Source: CAYYIS01 sp964470965
Lineage (GTDB): Bacteria > JAAXHH01 > JABIQT01
Length of the DNA stretch: 64,000 bases
Assembly: GCA_964470965.1 (NCBI GenBank)
Contig: CAYYIS010000004.1
Coordinates: 1-64,000, forward strand
Reading direction: 5' to 3'
The translations under genes were made by a program, and so were the position numbers. Below are positions 16,754-25,958 of the stretch, one piece after another. The notes under the pieces are model-generated. The model was given only the letters and a program-made list of their open reading frames with translations, had not been told where the DNA came from and made no database searches. Numbering within the stretch: position 1 is the stretch's first letter; the number at the start of each line of letters is the position of its first letter.

Positions 16754-17857
16754 TTAGGTTACTGGTCCATGCATTTCTGTGCACAAAACCGAATCCTGGG
16801 CCTTAATAAATTCGAGATCAATCTCGGCTTTTTGGAGCGAGTCTATCATAAAACGGATATTGCTCTCCAAATAAGATCCCGCGTACAGGTGCTTCCTGAA
16901 AGATCTACATCTTTCAGGAAGCACTTCGTCCGCATGAAAGAACGCTACAAAGAATGGATACCCATCTCCTCTTAGGTAGTTCTGTATAAAGGCACGGAAT
17001 GACCGTCGGAACAATGCAGGCCTCGAGGCAACATTGACGAAGACCGTGCCCTTGGATTCATCAAACAGCGACAACCATCTTCGGCACCCCCGCAACCGGA
17101 CCATGTCAGAACCCGCTTGTAACATCCTAATCATAAGAGAATCAAACGTAAATGTAGGAAGTTCCAGTAGATTCAGTGTAATCGCTTTATCCGGCGTATC
17201 CGGACCCGTTCGATAATCTGCCTTTAAGGGGTAATAAGCAAATGGTGGTGAGATAGACCAATCGCACGCGCCCCAAAAACGGGAACCGTCACGTGTAGGC
17301 CTTCCTGAGATTTTCATGCCCGGTATGGCTGAATACTCGACTTGGATGCCGATATGATCCAACGCCTGCATAGATGTATCATTCTGGAACATCCACCCTC
17401 CATGTACAGCCCTTGGAAGACGCCAAGCTTCTTGAAACGCCTCTCCCCAAACATGCAGTCGATCCCAGATCCATTCTCTATCTTCTTCCTCCTGCATCCA
17501 GCAATTTGTCGCTTTATCCCATCTCCAGAGGTGTGGATGCCAAGCAATTTCATGACCAAAACGCTCTACGTCTTTCAATTCTGAAGCCATATTCTTCAGT
17601 ATCCAGGCCGGGTCTCCGTGACTCGATGCCACTTGATCGTCAACCCGAATATTCAGAGTAAATGGAACATTCATTCCATATGCGATTCGTACATTCTCTG
17701 ATATTTTCTGAATAGTTTCAAGCGTAACCCGCAGGCCATCCCACCTAAGGAGACAGTCCCTTTCATCGTACCGTGTACCGCCGTAGTCGACGCGATCTTG
17801 GTCACAGTCACATCCTATAACAACTTTAACGCTAGATTTTTGAATCGATTTTCTCAA
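16754..17857 (-). CDS. Polysaccharide deacetylase-like (CE4/NodB-fold) protein
   Basis: 367 residues. An early acidic pair D19/D21 (GCDCDQD) and the histidine cluster H102, H107, H109 (GHEIAWHPHL) match the metal-binding D and HxxxxH region of NodB-fold deacetylases. These remove N- or O-acetyl groups from polysaccharides. The rest of the chain diverges from classical CE4 enzymes and I see no secretion signal, so a cytoplasmic substrate is possible. The start is a TTG; no ATG is available upstream. The coding sequence contains a perfect 16-base inverted repeat (16889-16924). It converges with the methyltransferase gene. Confidence 0.65.
   Translation of the reverse strand: MRKSIQKSSVKVVIGCDCDQDRVDYGGTRYDERDCLLRWDGLRVTLETIQKISENVRIAYGMNVPFTLNIRVDDQVASSHGDPAWILKNMASELKDVERFGHEIAWHPHLWRWDKATNCWMQEEEDREWIWDRLHVWGEAFQEAWRLPRAVHGGWMFQNDTSMQALDHIGIQVEYSAIPGMKISGRPTRDGSRFWGACDWSISPPFAYYPLKADYRTGPDTPDKAITLNLLELPTFTFDSLMIRMLQAGSDMVRLRGCRRWLSLFDESKGTVFVNVASRPALFRRSFRAFIQNYLRGDGYPFFVAFFHADEVLPERCRSFRKHLYAGSYLESNIRFMIDSLQKAEIDLEFIKAQDSVLCTEMHGPVT
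16889..16924. repeat. Perfect 16-bp inverted repeat with 4-base loop inside a coding region
   Basis: Left arm 16889-16904 (gtgcttcctgaaagat), loop ctac, right arm 16909-16924 is its exact reverse complement. In either RNA strand this would fold into a very stable hairpin. It encodes the segment EVLPERCRSFRKH of the deacetylase-like protein. There is no T-run after it, so it is not a typical terminator. Confidence 0.85.
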
Positions 17858-17897
17858 TTAAGAAACAGTCCTGATATTTTAGGCTATAGAAGGACAC

Positions 17898-19472
17898 TTA
17901 CTTACGTCCATCAATACTCAAAATCACACACCCTGACATAATCGCACACGCAAACATCATAAGTAGCGGAATGACCATAAGAACGGGTGGTACCCGTGAA
18001 AAAAACATGTAGAAGAACCAGAAGTCAAACGTGTTGAACCGAATCTTTTCACGGACGGATTTGTCATCGAGATCGGCGATCGATATAGCACCGCTTGATT
18101 CTAGGGACTCCATATGGGAGAAAGCATTTAATAATTGCCAGGTACCGGAAAAGTGAGACACGAACTCTTTAAAATTAAGCAGCACCGGTGAATACTCAGG
18201 ATCGTAGCTGAGCGTTTGAAGATTGAATCGGTCGCCTTTTGCCAGTAGCTTGTCCGACGTGGCTTGAAAGTTAACGGAGACGCCGAGGATCTGAATACAG
18301 ACCCCGATAGCTACCAGAGTGATCATCGAGCGTTTCATGTAGGCACTGCCCTGTTCAATAAGATCTTCCAGGAGGGCTGCCAGCGGCAGTATGAGAAATG
18401 GCGTGAGCGAAACGAAATAGCGTTCCCCCCAGGCCATGAAGGTCATCTGCCAGGATGTACCCGCAGCGATGAAAAACACAACGGGCGCAGCCAGACAGAA
18501 CCACGCTTCCACGGGATGCGATCCCTTGAATTTTTTTATAGCCCAGTAAAACATCAGCATAGGGGGAGAGTATATCAGAATACCCTTTCCGGTGCTGAAT
18601 AAATGTTGGTATATACCTACGATGAAGCCTTCCATGGAATCGAAGAAAGGCGCCGTCTGTTCCATCTGCTGTTGAACGGTTTGATAATGACCGAACGCAA
18701 ACCAGTCTTCAAAACGCAGGAAATTATAGTACAGATTAAGAAGCCCGAATAAGGCAAGCGGGATGCCGCAGGCCAGGCCGGCCATAAACATGCGGTGATA
18801 CTTCCTGTCGGCCTGCCACAGGTACAGGAGCAGCAGTCCGCTCAGCAGGAACGTGTAGAGACCCATTTCATGCTTGGTCGTTATGCCGTAACCTAGGCAT
18901 GCCCCTGATAAAACAAGCCATTTCAGACCGTTATGCTCCCTGAAACGAAGTATAAAATAGAACGCGGCAAGAACGCACAGAGTCGCCTGGGGTTCACTCC
19001 AGGTAGTTTTCGCATAAGGCCAGGCGATGGTGCTGAAGCCGTATATGAGTGCGGTTGCCGTTGCCGTCCGGATCGAATATTTCAACTGCAGGCAGATAAG
19101 AAAAAATACGGTGCAGGATGCTGCGGTCATGATAGAATTTATGGTAGAGAAGAAAAATTCGAGGACGATGGAACGGGGTATTTGAGGGAACCAATCCGCT
19201 GTCAAATCACCAATCATGTAAAAGGGTATCATGGTGAGGGAACTGCCGAGTGGAAAATTCGAATAACTCAACCCGTCACGCCCCGGATTCATGTAAACCA
19301 TCCGTAACTCAGGAAGCGCTACGGAATGTCGCTCAATGATACTTTCGGCGATCAAACCTTTGATTTCATTGTCGGCTGAATATAGATGCCCGCCCATGGT
19401 GAGCAGATAGGAGGACAGGCAAAAACTGAAGATCCAGAAACCAGGATTGAGAACGAAACGCGTAAGGTTCAT
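17898..19472 (-). CDS. GT-C type membrane glycosyltransferase (PMT/ArnT-like)
   Basis: 524 residues with about 11 hydrophobic segments. A short acidic pair in the first periplasmic loop (YSADNEIKG, near 33-41) fits the catalytic D/E of GT-C enzymes, which use polyprenyl-phosphate sugars outside the membrane. The start overlaps the upstream GT4 stop by one base (TAATG). It could add a side sugar to the exported glycan or polymerise it. Exact family not settled. Confidence 0.7.
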   Translation of the reverse strand: MNLTRFVLNPGFWIFSFCLSSYLLTMGGHLYSADNEIKGLIAESIIERHSVALPELRMVYMNPGRDGLSYSNFPLGSSLTMIPFYMIGDLTADWFPQIPRSIVLEFFFSTINSIMTAASCTVFFLICLQLKYSIRTATATALIYGFSTIAWPYAKTTWSEPQATLCVLAAFYFILRFREHNGLKWLVLSGACLGYGITTKHEMGLYTFLLSGLLLLYLWQADRKYHRMFMAGLACGIPLALFGLLNLYYNFLRFEDWFAFGHYQTVQQQMEQTAPFFDSMEGFIVGIYQHLFSTGKGILIYSPPMLMFYWAIKKFKGSHPVEAWFCLAAPVVFFIAAGTSWQMTFMAWGERYFVSLTPFLILPLAALLEDLIEQGSAYMKRSMITLVAIGVCIQILGVSVNFQATSDKLLAKGDRFNLQTLSYDPEYSPVLLNFKEFVSHFSGTWQLLNAFSHMESLESSGAISIADLDDKSVREKIRFNTFDFWFFYMFFSRVPPVLMVIPLLMMFACAIMSGCVILSIDGRK

Positions 19473-20701
19473 TATGAAACCGATGTTTTGATGCAGAGTT
19501 CTTGTACGATTCGGTAGTATTCGTCACCGACACGGTGCCAATCATAATTACGGACTGATTCCATGGTCTGCATTCGTATTTTCTGTGCGACTTCAGGGTG
19601 CAGTATCCGGGTAATGTGTTCTGCCAGAATACGGGGTTTACCAGGAGGAACGAGATAGCCGTTTACATTGTCTTTTATCACATCCTTGATTCCACCAACA
19701 TCACTGGCGACCACAGGACAACCAGCAGACAGTGCTTCCAGGATAACCACAGGCATCCCTTCTGTTTCCTGGCGAACAGTTACGATGGACGGCACGACCA
19801 CAACATCGCACAGGGTGTAAAGATCTATCAGTTTATCGTGCGCAACCGGCCCAAGAAACCTGACATGATCGGCTAACCTGAGTTCGCGGGCCTTTTGCTC
19901 AAGCTCGGTCCGCAGGTCGCCAGATCCAGCGATCAGCAGACAAGCATCATGGGTCTGCCTTAGGGAAGCCATAGACTCAATCAGAATCTTTACGCCCTTT
20001 ACTTCTATAAGCTTACCTACATACAGCACGACAAACCTGGATTTAATGCCGTTTTTCCGCCGCAACGTAGCTCTATGGATCTTCGGGGCAAAGACCTGGG
20101 AATAAACACCCATAGGCAGAATATGTCGGTCGATTTCCATTTCTGTAATGTTCTCTACCATGTTATGTACAAAATGGCTTACTGAGATGATGCCATCAGC
20201 TGACTTTGCTATGAAGCGGCTGAGGGACCGCCCTCCCGGTGCCCTGCGAAGAATGTGAGCATCGGTTGAATGGATAGTTAAAAGATGCGGTATACGCGGA
20301 AAAAAGAGTTTTGCCAGTGCGACCGAGAAACCTTGGGGAATCATCCAATGGCTGTTGATCAGATCTATGGAGTGGGTTTTCAGGATTTTTATTAAGTGGT
20401 ACCATTGCATTATAAAAAGGAAGGGCGCTTGAATCTTTTGAAACATACCGGACCTGAGCGCCGGCATGATACCACCACCATTACAGAGCGCCTGGAGACC
20501 ATACGGCCAGAAATAAGGAAATCTATATATTTCCAACCCTTCAATCGTCTCCCGAAAAGCCGCGCCGGGAGCATGCGGTGCCAAAACTATTACGTTAAAA
20601 TGCCGTTTTAACTGAAGGCTTAAATCAAAAACGAATCGCGCAGGAACGGCATCTCCGCTCCATCGAGGAAAGGTAGAGGTGGCGACTAAGACAGTAGGCA
20701 T
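19472..20701 (-). CDS. GT4 glycosyltransferase
   Basis: 409 residues. The acceptor-domain start MPTVLVATSTFPRWSGDAVP with FVFDLSLQLKRHFNVIVLAPH is typical of GT4 enzymes. The donor site reads ETEGMPVVILEALSAGCPVVASDVGGIKDVI, with the conserved EX7E arrangement. It is placed between the tyrosine kinase (Wzc-like) gene and the GT-C gene. Probably a cytoplasmic-face transferase of the same polysaccharide. Confidence 0.88.
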   Translation of the reverse strand: MPTVLVATSTFPRWSGDAVPARFVFDLSLQLKRHFNVIVLAPHAPGAAFRETIEGLEIYRFPYFWPYGLQALCNGGGIMPALRSGMFQKIQAPFLFIMQWYHLIKILKTHSIDLINSHWMIPQGFSVALAKLFFPRIPHLLTIHSTDAHILRRAPGGRSLSRFIAKSADGIISVSHFVHNMVENITEMEIDRHILPMGVYSQVFAPKIHRATLRRKNGIKSRFVVLYVGKLIEVKGVKILIESMASLRQTHDACLLIAGSGDLRTELEQKARELRLADHVRFLGPVAHDKLIDLYTLCDVVVVPSIVTVRQETEGMPVVILEALSAGCPVVASDVGGIKDVIKDNVNGYLVPPGKPRILAEHITRILHPEVAQKIRMQTMESVRNYDWHRVGDEYYRIVQELCIKTSVS

Positions 20702-20739
20702 AAAATCCCGGATCGTATATTCGAGCCGCCGGACCTACC

Positions 20740-22971
20740 CTATCCCGGTGGCGACTTGGATTCATCGGAATCATAGTAGTATTTATATCGATAGTAGTAC
20801 CGGTAGCTGTAGTAATACCCGTATCTCCGGTCCACGTCTATGTTGTTTAACACGCCACCGATAACACGGGCGCCGGCTCGGGCGAGTTGGTCGATGCAAT
20901 ATTTTGCCGACTCACGTTTTGTCTGATCCATATGGAATATCAGGAGAACACCCTGCGTCTTGTTTCCCAGAATCGCCGCATCCACGGCGGCGATCACCGG
21001 CGGACTGTCCATCAACACGATATCCATCTGATCTTTTACCTGCTCAAGGACCGCATCCATTTTCTGGGAACTTATAAGTTCGCCCGGGTTGGGTGCGGAC
21101 TGTCCGGCCGGAATAACGTGCAGCGTTTCAGAACCCTTTATCTGAACAGGCCGCATCGCTTCGACCACATCCACCTGGCCCGCAAGCACGTCCGTAATCC
21201 CCGGCTCCCTGTCAACACCAAAGATCTTATGGATGACAGGCCGACGTAGATCCGTGTCTATCAGCAGAACGCGCTTTCCGGCCTGGGCATAGCCGATAGC
21301 TAGATTAGCAGAGGTGAGTGACTTGCCTTCCGAAGGGTTAGGGCTGGTTATCGTGAAGCAATTGAGCGGCTCATCCGCGGATGAAAATTGCAGGCTGGTC
21401 CGAATATTCCTGTATGCTTCAGGAATCGGTTCCTTCGGAGAAAAACTGTATATGAGCTTGGTTTCATATCCGGGGTCTTTGTCATCCTTGTTGCCCTTGA
21501 ACATGGCGAAAACACCGTTACGCTCAGGTCCTGCGGTTTTTATTTTAGGAATCTCACCCATAAGAGGTAAGTCAAGAAAGCGGGTAACATCATCGGAACT
21601 TTTTAGAGAAGAATCCATGTATTCCAACAGGAATGCCGCGCCGATACCGAGAGAAAGCCCTATTAAAGCACCGAAGAGGATCTGCCGGGGAGCGTTCGTC
21701 GGAATAGGGTCTGCCGGAAGATTCGCCGGATCGATCACCTTAATGTTGCCTGTCTGCATGGCCAGGCGAAAACGCTGTTCTTCCCGTCTTTGTATCAAAA
21801 GATTATAAGTGGTTTCATACAATTCCTTAGATCTTTGCAGCCGGGCGTATTCCAATTCCTTGTCAAGCTCTTCGTCGAACAAATTAGGGTTTTCATCTGC
21901 AAACTTCCTGATTCGAAACTCATAATAATCAGCATCCGTATTCAATTCGAACAGCTGATTTGCAGCTACCCTAATATTCTCCTGCAGCATCGGAAGCAGG
22001 GAGTCCTCATCTTCGGTAATTGTGGTCCTGGTCTGTTGTGCTTCGATTTCCAATCCGCGCAGACTGTTATTTTCGATTTGTGAAGACAGGGCCATGATTT
22101 CAGGGTGGGTTTCATCGAACCGTGCGAGCAAACTCTTTCTCAAAGCTTCCAGGCTATCGTTTTGCGACGCCATGGCCCGAATTTCCCTTAATATTCCAGC
22201 AATGTCCGTCTCCGGGAAAATTGAATTGCGGGAAAGAAGTTCTTCTCGTTTGCGCCGATACGACTTTAGTTTGGCCCGTGTTAACTCTTCAAGAAGACGA
22301 ACTTCGGTGAGTTTCTGCTGAAGCTCCGTGAAATCCTGATTCCCGCTGATTTCGCCTGAAAGGTTATCGAGTGCGTTCTCGTTGAGGAATTGACGTATCG
22401 TGATTTCAATTTCTTCGACTTCAGTCTGGAGTACCGAGATCTGGTCGTCCAGATATGCATCGGAATCCTGGATAGTCTGGGATTCGATCTCCTGCAGTCT
22501 CCGCTCAAACAACCTGCTCGATATATCCGCCATGCGAAAGGCCAGCATGGGGCCGTGAGCGGATGCGCTTATCCGAAAAAACCGCTGGACGTTGTCAGGC
22601 TGCAGGACCAGGTTGTCACGCACGAGTTCCGTCAGATTGCGCTGGTTCTGTTCCACCGTCTCCCACGTCCGCACATTCGCAGTCAGGGAATCAACTACTT
22701 CTCTCTGGAAGATGCCGGTACTGAAAATGCGCGCATAATACTGTACGGATTGCGTGATATCCTGGACTACTTCACCATCGGGGTTCAGCGTTCTTGTCTC
22801 TATCTGAACAACGGCAGACGATGTGAAAACGGGCGGTTTTGTGAGCACGCTGTATAGGGAAACGCCCGTTACAAGAACGAATGAGCTAATAACGGCCCAT
22901 TTTTTTCTGTAAAAAACGCTTATATAATCCTGAAGGCGAATCTCACTTGATTGCAAAGTACACCACTCCAT
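20740..22971 (-). CDS. Wzc-type chain-length/tyrosine-kinase protein (BY-kinase)
   Basis: 743 residues. The Wzz domain is at the N-terminus, with a first membrane segment near 25-43 and a long coiled-coil periplasmic part to about 400. A second membrane segment follows at 431-450. The BY-kinase carries Walker A SPNPSEGKS (543-551), Walker A-prime VLLIDTDLRRP (568-578) and Walker B IVLMDS (651-656). The tail has 12 tyrosines between 717 and 733, the autophosphorylation cluster that controls oligomer assembly in this family. With the Wza-type protein it spans the envelope and controls polymer length and export. It starts with ATG; a TTG five codons in has a better-spaced GGAG and may be used instead. 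Confidence 0.93.
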   Translation of the reverse strand: MEWCTLQSSEIRLQDYISVFYRKKWAVISSFVLVTGVSLYSVLTKPPVFTSSAVVQIETRTLNPDGEVVQDITQSVQYYARIFSTGIFQREVVDSLTANVRTWETVEQNQRNLTELVRDNLVLQPDNVQRFFRISASAHGPMLAFRMADISSRLFERRLQEIESQTIQDSDAYLDDQISVLQTEVEEIEITIRQFLNENALDNLSGEISGNQDFTELQQKLTEVRLLEELTRAKLKSYRRKREELLSRNSIFPETDIAGILREIRAMASQNDSLEALRKSLLARFDETHPEIMALSSQIENNSLRGLEIEAQQTRTTITEDEDSLLPMLQENIRVAANQLFELNTDADYYEFRIRKFADENPNLFDEELDKELEYARLQRSKELYETTYNLLIQRREEQRFRLAMQTGNIKVIDPANLPADPIPTNAPRQILFGALIGLSLGIGAAFLLEYMDSSLKSSDDVTRFLDLPLMGEIPKIKTAGPERNGVFAMFKGNKDDKDPGYETKLIYSFSPKEPIPEAYRNIRTSLQFSSADEPLNCFTITSPNPSEGKSLTSANLAIGYAQAGKRVLLIDTDLRRPVIHKIFGVDREPGITDVLAGQVDVVEAMRPVQIKGSETLHVIPAGQSAPNPGELISSQKMDAVLEQVKDQMDIVLMDSPPVIAAVDAAILGNKTQGVLLIFHMDQTKRESAKYCIDQLARAGARVIGGVLNNIDVDRRYGYYYSYRYYYRYKYYYDSDESKSPPG

Positions 22972-22997
22972 CCCCCGCCATAATCATCACGGGTATC

Positions 22998-23948
22998 CTA
23001 CCGTAAAACAATCATAATGAACCATACTAGCTGCGTGACAGCGGTAAGGTCGCGCAGGACTGTCATGACACCTCTATAGGTGATCAACTTCTTCGGCACG
23101 ATGATGATATCACCCGGTGCGACCGGGGGACTGTCCGGCTCCTGGCCTGATTCAAGAAATTGTTCGATGTCTATCGTATAATCTTCCGCAACATCTATAC
23201 TCGGCTTAACGAGACGGACCAGATCTGATCGGGCGTCCTCCGAAAAACCACCTGCCTGGACAATCATATCGAAGACTTTGGAACCCGGAAGCGGTTGGTA
23301 GTTTCCCGGATTCGCCACGGCGCCCACAATCCGCACCGCTGTAGTGGCCGTCCCGCCCGGGATAACGATGACATCCCCTTCCCGTAGGGGCGGAATATAG
23401 CGGAGATCACCGGTCTCATAGAAGCTCTCCAGATTAACCGGGATTTCAGTATGTCCTTCACCCGTAGCACGGTGAATTCTTATGGAATGTTCCAGCGCTC
23501 CCGGCAGTGGACCGCCGGCAGCGGTAATCGCCCCCTGCAGCCCGGCACTTCCGGGTACTGTATATTCACCGGGCATCACGACCTGACCGAGGACCGATAC
23601 GGTCGCCTCTTCGCCGGATTCACCGGACATATTTCCCTGTTTTTCCTCCCAGACAATGTCCACCGCCTGAATGTCGGCATCCAGATATTGATTCAGCGTG
23701 GTCCCAACCAGCAAACGTAATTCAAAGAGCGAAAACCCGGTGATGTCCTCTTCACTGAGAAACGGATACTGGATAGTTCCATCGGGCCGTACAAGCAGTG
23801 AGCGCGACAGACTTTCCAGACTCTCGCTTCCAAAAACTGTGATCTGAATGCGGTCTCCGGGTTGAATTCTACGTTCTTGAGCAATCCCGTCTGCCGGGTC
23901 ATGAGCAAGAGACAACATGATAAACAAGCACGATACAAAAACCTTCAT
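22998..23948 (-). CDS. Wza-type polysaccharide export protein (Poly_export and SLBB domains)
   Basis: 316 residues from the ATG at 23948, chosen because it begins a signal peptide (MKVFVSCLFIMLSLAHDPADG, up to about residue 24). The mature protein has the polysaccharide export domain (RIQPGDRIQITVFG) and two SLBB repeats (VSVLGQVVMPGEYTVPGS and VRIVGAVANPGNYQPLPGS). It ends in a hydrophobic C-terminal segment that could insert into the outer membrane. No lipobox is visible. It forms the outer-membrane channel paired with the Wzc-type kinase. Confidence 0.9.
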   Translation of the reverse strand: MKVFVSCLFIMLSLAHDPADGIAQERRIQPGDRIQITVFGSESLESLSRSLLVRPDGTIQYPFLSEEDITGFSLFELRLLVGTTLNQYLDADIQAVDIVWEEKQGNMSGESGEEATVSVLGQVVMPGEYTVPGSAGLQGAITAAGGPLPGALEHSIRIHRATGEGHTEIPVNLESFYETGDLRYIPPLREGDVIVIPGGTATTAVRIVGAVANPGNYQPLPGSKVFDMIVQAGGFSEDARSDLVRLVKPSIDVAEDYTIDIEQFLESGQEPDSPPVAPGDIIIVPKKLITYRGVMTVLRDLTAVTQLVWFIMIVLR

Positions 23949-24003
23949 CGGCCATCTACCCTTCACACATAAATTTAAAAACAGGATCATAACACCCGTA
24001 CCT

Positions 24004-24984
24004 TCATGAAACCATCTCGATCTGACGAAGATCCCGAAGAGACAAGTGGTCCGTCCACAAATAAATCAAACCAACGATTGTGACGGGAACATACTGACTG
24101 GCATGAAATACAATTGAAAAACTCAGCGCGTCGGATTGGGATACGGAAAACAGTGCCAGGCCGACAACACAGGACGCCTGGAACGTACCCACAAATCCAG
24201 GCGAAGAAGGGATAGTGACACCGAAACCTATGATTGACATCAAAAACAAAGAACCCATATAGGGCAGTTCCAGATTGAACGCCAGCAGTGCGTAATGAAT
24301 CGATAGCGCAAAAATACTCCAAAGCAGGAAGGACATGAAGGCTACGGACAGGATACGGAAAATGCTGCGGAGCGATTCCAAACCGACCATAAATGACTGA
24401 ATTAAAGCCCGGGCTCTTTCCGCTGTTTTATCCGGTGCAAAGTGTAAAACATAATCCAGGAACGCCAGGGCCAGTTCCGGTTTCGCTACAAGCACAAAAA
24501 GAAAACAAAGCGTAACCGTATAGATGGAGCCGAAAACATAACCGCTGTAAACTATCCAGCCTGGCAGCGCCGTGGTTGTGAAAAAGCCAAATACCAGAAA
24601 ACTAATCAGTACCAGACCGTCAAATACCCGCTCCACAACGATCGTGCCGAACGATGCCGTCTTTGCCACTTTCTCATGACGGGCAATCACATAGGCTCGC
24701 ACGAATTCACCCAGGCGTGCCGGCAAAAGGTTATTTGCCATAAAACCGATCATAACCGCAGAAAACAGAGAATGGATACTGATTTTCTTGATAGGTGCGA
24801 ACAACAGCTGCCACCTTACGGCCCTGAGCCACATGCAAACGAATGTGACAGCTACACTGGGAAGGATATACCAGTAATTTGCAGACATGCAGGCATCCCA
24901 CAAAGCCTGGCGGTCTGTTTTCCAGAAAACGATCACCAACAGAATCAGACTGATCGCTATTCCGGCTATAAATTGTTTGCGCAC
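24004..24984 (-). CDS. Lysylphosphatidylglycerol synthase TM-region family protein (UPF0104/AglD-like)
   Basis: 326 residues with about seven or eight membrane segments and the family's loop motif NNLLPARLGEFVRAY near 84-98. The C-terminal aminoacyltransferase domain of MprF is absent. Such stand-alone proteins are usually found with glycosyltransferases and may flip or bind lipid-linked sugars. It starts with GTG, preceded by GAGG. It lies between the GGGP-synthase family gene and the polysaccharide exporter. Confidence 0.82.
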   Translation of the reverse strand: MRKQFIAGIAISLILLVIVFWKTDRQALWDACMSANYWYILPSVAVTFVCMWLRAVRWQLLFAPIKKISIHSLFSAVMIGFMANNLLPARLGEFVRAYVIARHEKVAKTASFGTIVVERVFDGLVLISFLVFGFFTTTALPGWIVYSGYVFGSIYTVTLCFLFVLVAKPELALAFLDYVLHFAPDKTAERARALIQSFMVGLESLRSIFRILSVAFMSFLLWSIFALSIHYALLAFNLELPYMGSLFLMSIIGFGVTIPSSPGFVGTFQASCVVGLALFSVSQSDALSFSIVFHASQYVPVTIVGLIYLWTDHLSLRDLRQIEMVS

Positions 24985-25197
24985 TTCATCCTCGATTCCT
25001 CATAGTGACCAAAAAACATCGTCGGGTCTTGAGCGCCGCCGATGCGAAAGTCGCTGAAGACGATGCACCTTGCCTGTCCCGATGGTGATGATTATCACCT
25101 TCATGCAAGCGCAGTCTGCCAGAACGACAAAGACTTATTAAATAAACAGGAAAAGAAGAACATGTCAATGAATATTGCCACGTCATGGGCAGAATAT

Positions 25198-25938
25198 TCA
25201 TCTGTGGATGGCATCGGAAAAATCCTGGATCAGCCGCTCGGAGCCCTGTTCTTCCAGGACGGATCCAATAACGATAAAATCCGCACCCGCATCAACCTTT
25301 TCTGACGCGACCTGAGGATCACGGATACCGCCACCGACGATCAGGGGAACTGAGATGTAATCCCTCACCTGCCTTATCATATCGGTGGGAACCGGAAGCC
25401 GGGCGCCACTACCCGCTTCCATATAAACTAAGCGCATTCCCAGGTATTCAGCTGCCAGTGCATGAGCCATAGCGATCGAGGATTTTTCAAACGGGATCGG
25501 CCTCGTATCGCTCATAAACTCGGCAGAGGTGGTATGGCCTCCGGCGATTAGAAGGTATCCGGTAGGTATCGGTTCTATTTCCAAATTTTTTATAAGAGGT
25601 GCCGCACGGCATTGCGCCCCGATGAGGTAATGCGGGTTGCGTCCGCTGAGGAGCGACAGGAACAGGATCGCATCCGCGTACCGGGATAAATGGTCCGCAT
25701 CGCCGGGAAACAGGAGCACCGGGATGTCCACCGCCTGCTTGACCATACCGACCGCCTTATCAAGATCCGATGAAAAAAGCAGGCTGCTTCCTATCAGTAG
25801 GGCGTCGACTCCGTTTTCGGCGCATTGAACAGCCCGGTCAACGAGCGTTTTACGGCCCACTTTATCCGGATCTATCAGCGCAAGATAACCTGCCCCTTTA
25901 TCCGCCCGGACTTGAAGAAGATACTCCAGAGTAGACAT
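25198..25938 (-). CDS. Geranylgeranylglyceryl/heptaprenylglyceryl phosphate synthase family protein
   Basis: 246 residues with a TIM barrel. The substrate-binding motifs are conserved: LIDPDK at 21-26, SLLSGRNPHYLIG at 95-107, YMEAGSGA at 172-179 and VGGGIRDP at 201-208. The enzyme joins a long isoprenyl chain by an ether bond to sn-glycerol-1-phosphate, the first committed step of archaeal membrane lipids. LIDPDK and the longer chain fit the group II GGGPS found in Bacteroidetes and archaea better than Firmicutes PcrB. No UbiA-type second transferase is in the window. A good GGAGAAG precedes the ATG. Confidence 0.9.
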   Translation of the reverse strand: MSTLEYLLQVRADKGAGYLALIDPDKVGRKTLVDRAVQCAENGVDALLIGSSLLFSSDLDKAVGMVKQAVDIPVLLFPGDADHLSRYADAILFLSLLSGRNPHYLIGAQCRAAPLIKNLEIEPIPTGYLLIAGGHTTSAEFMSDTRPIPFEKSSIAMAHALAAEYLGMRLVYMEAGSGARLPVPTDMIRQVRDYISVPLIVGGGIRDPQVASEKVDAGADFIVIGSVLEEQGSERLIQDFSDAIHR

Positions 25939-25958
25939 GAACTAATTCTTCTCCTCGA

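Noticed and set aside
24986..25201. A 71-codon minus-strand frame overlapping the GGGPS stop as ATGA
   Set aside because: Its residue make-up is not protein-like (His/Arg/Ser runs) and no homology is recognisable.
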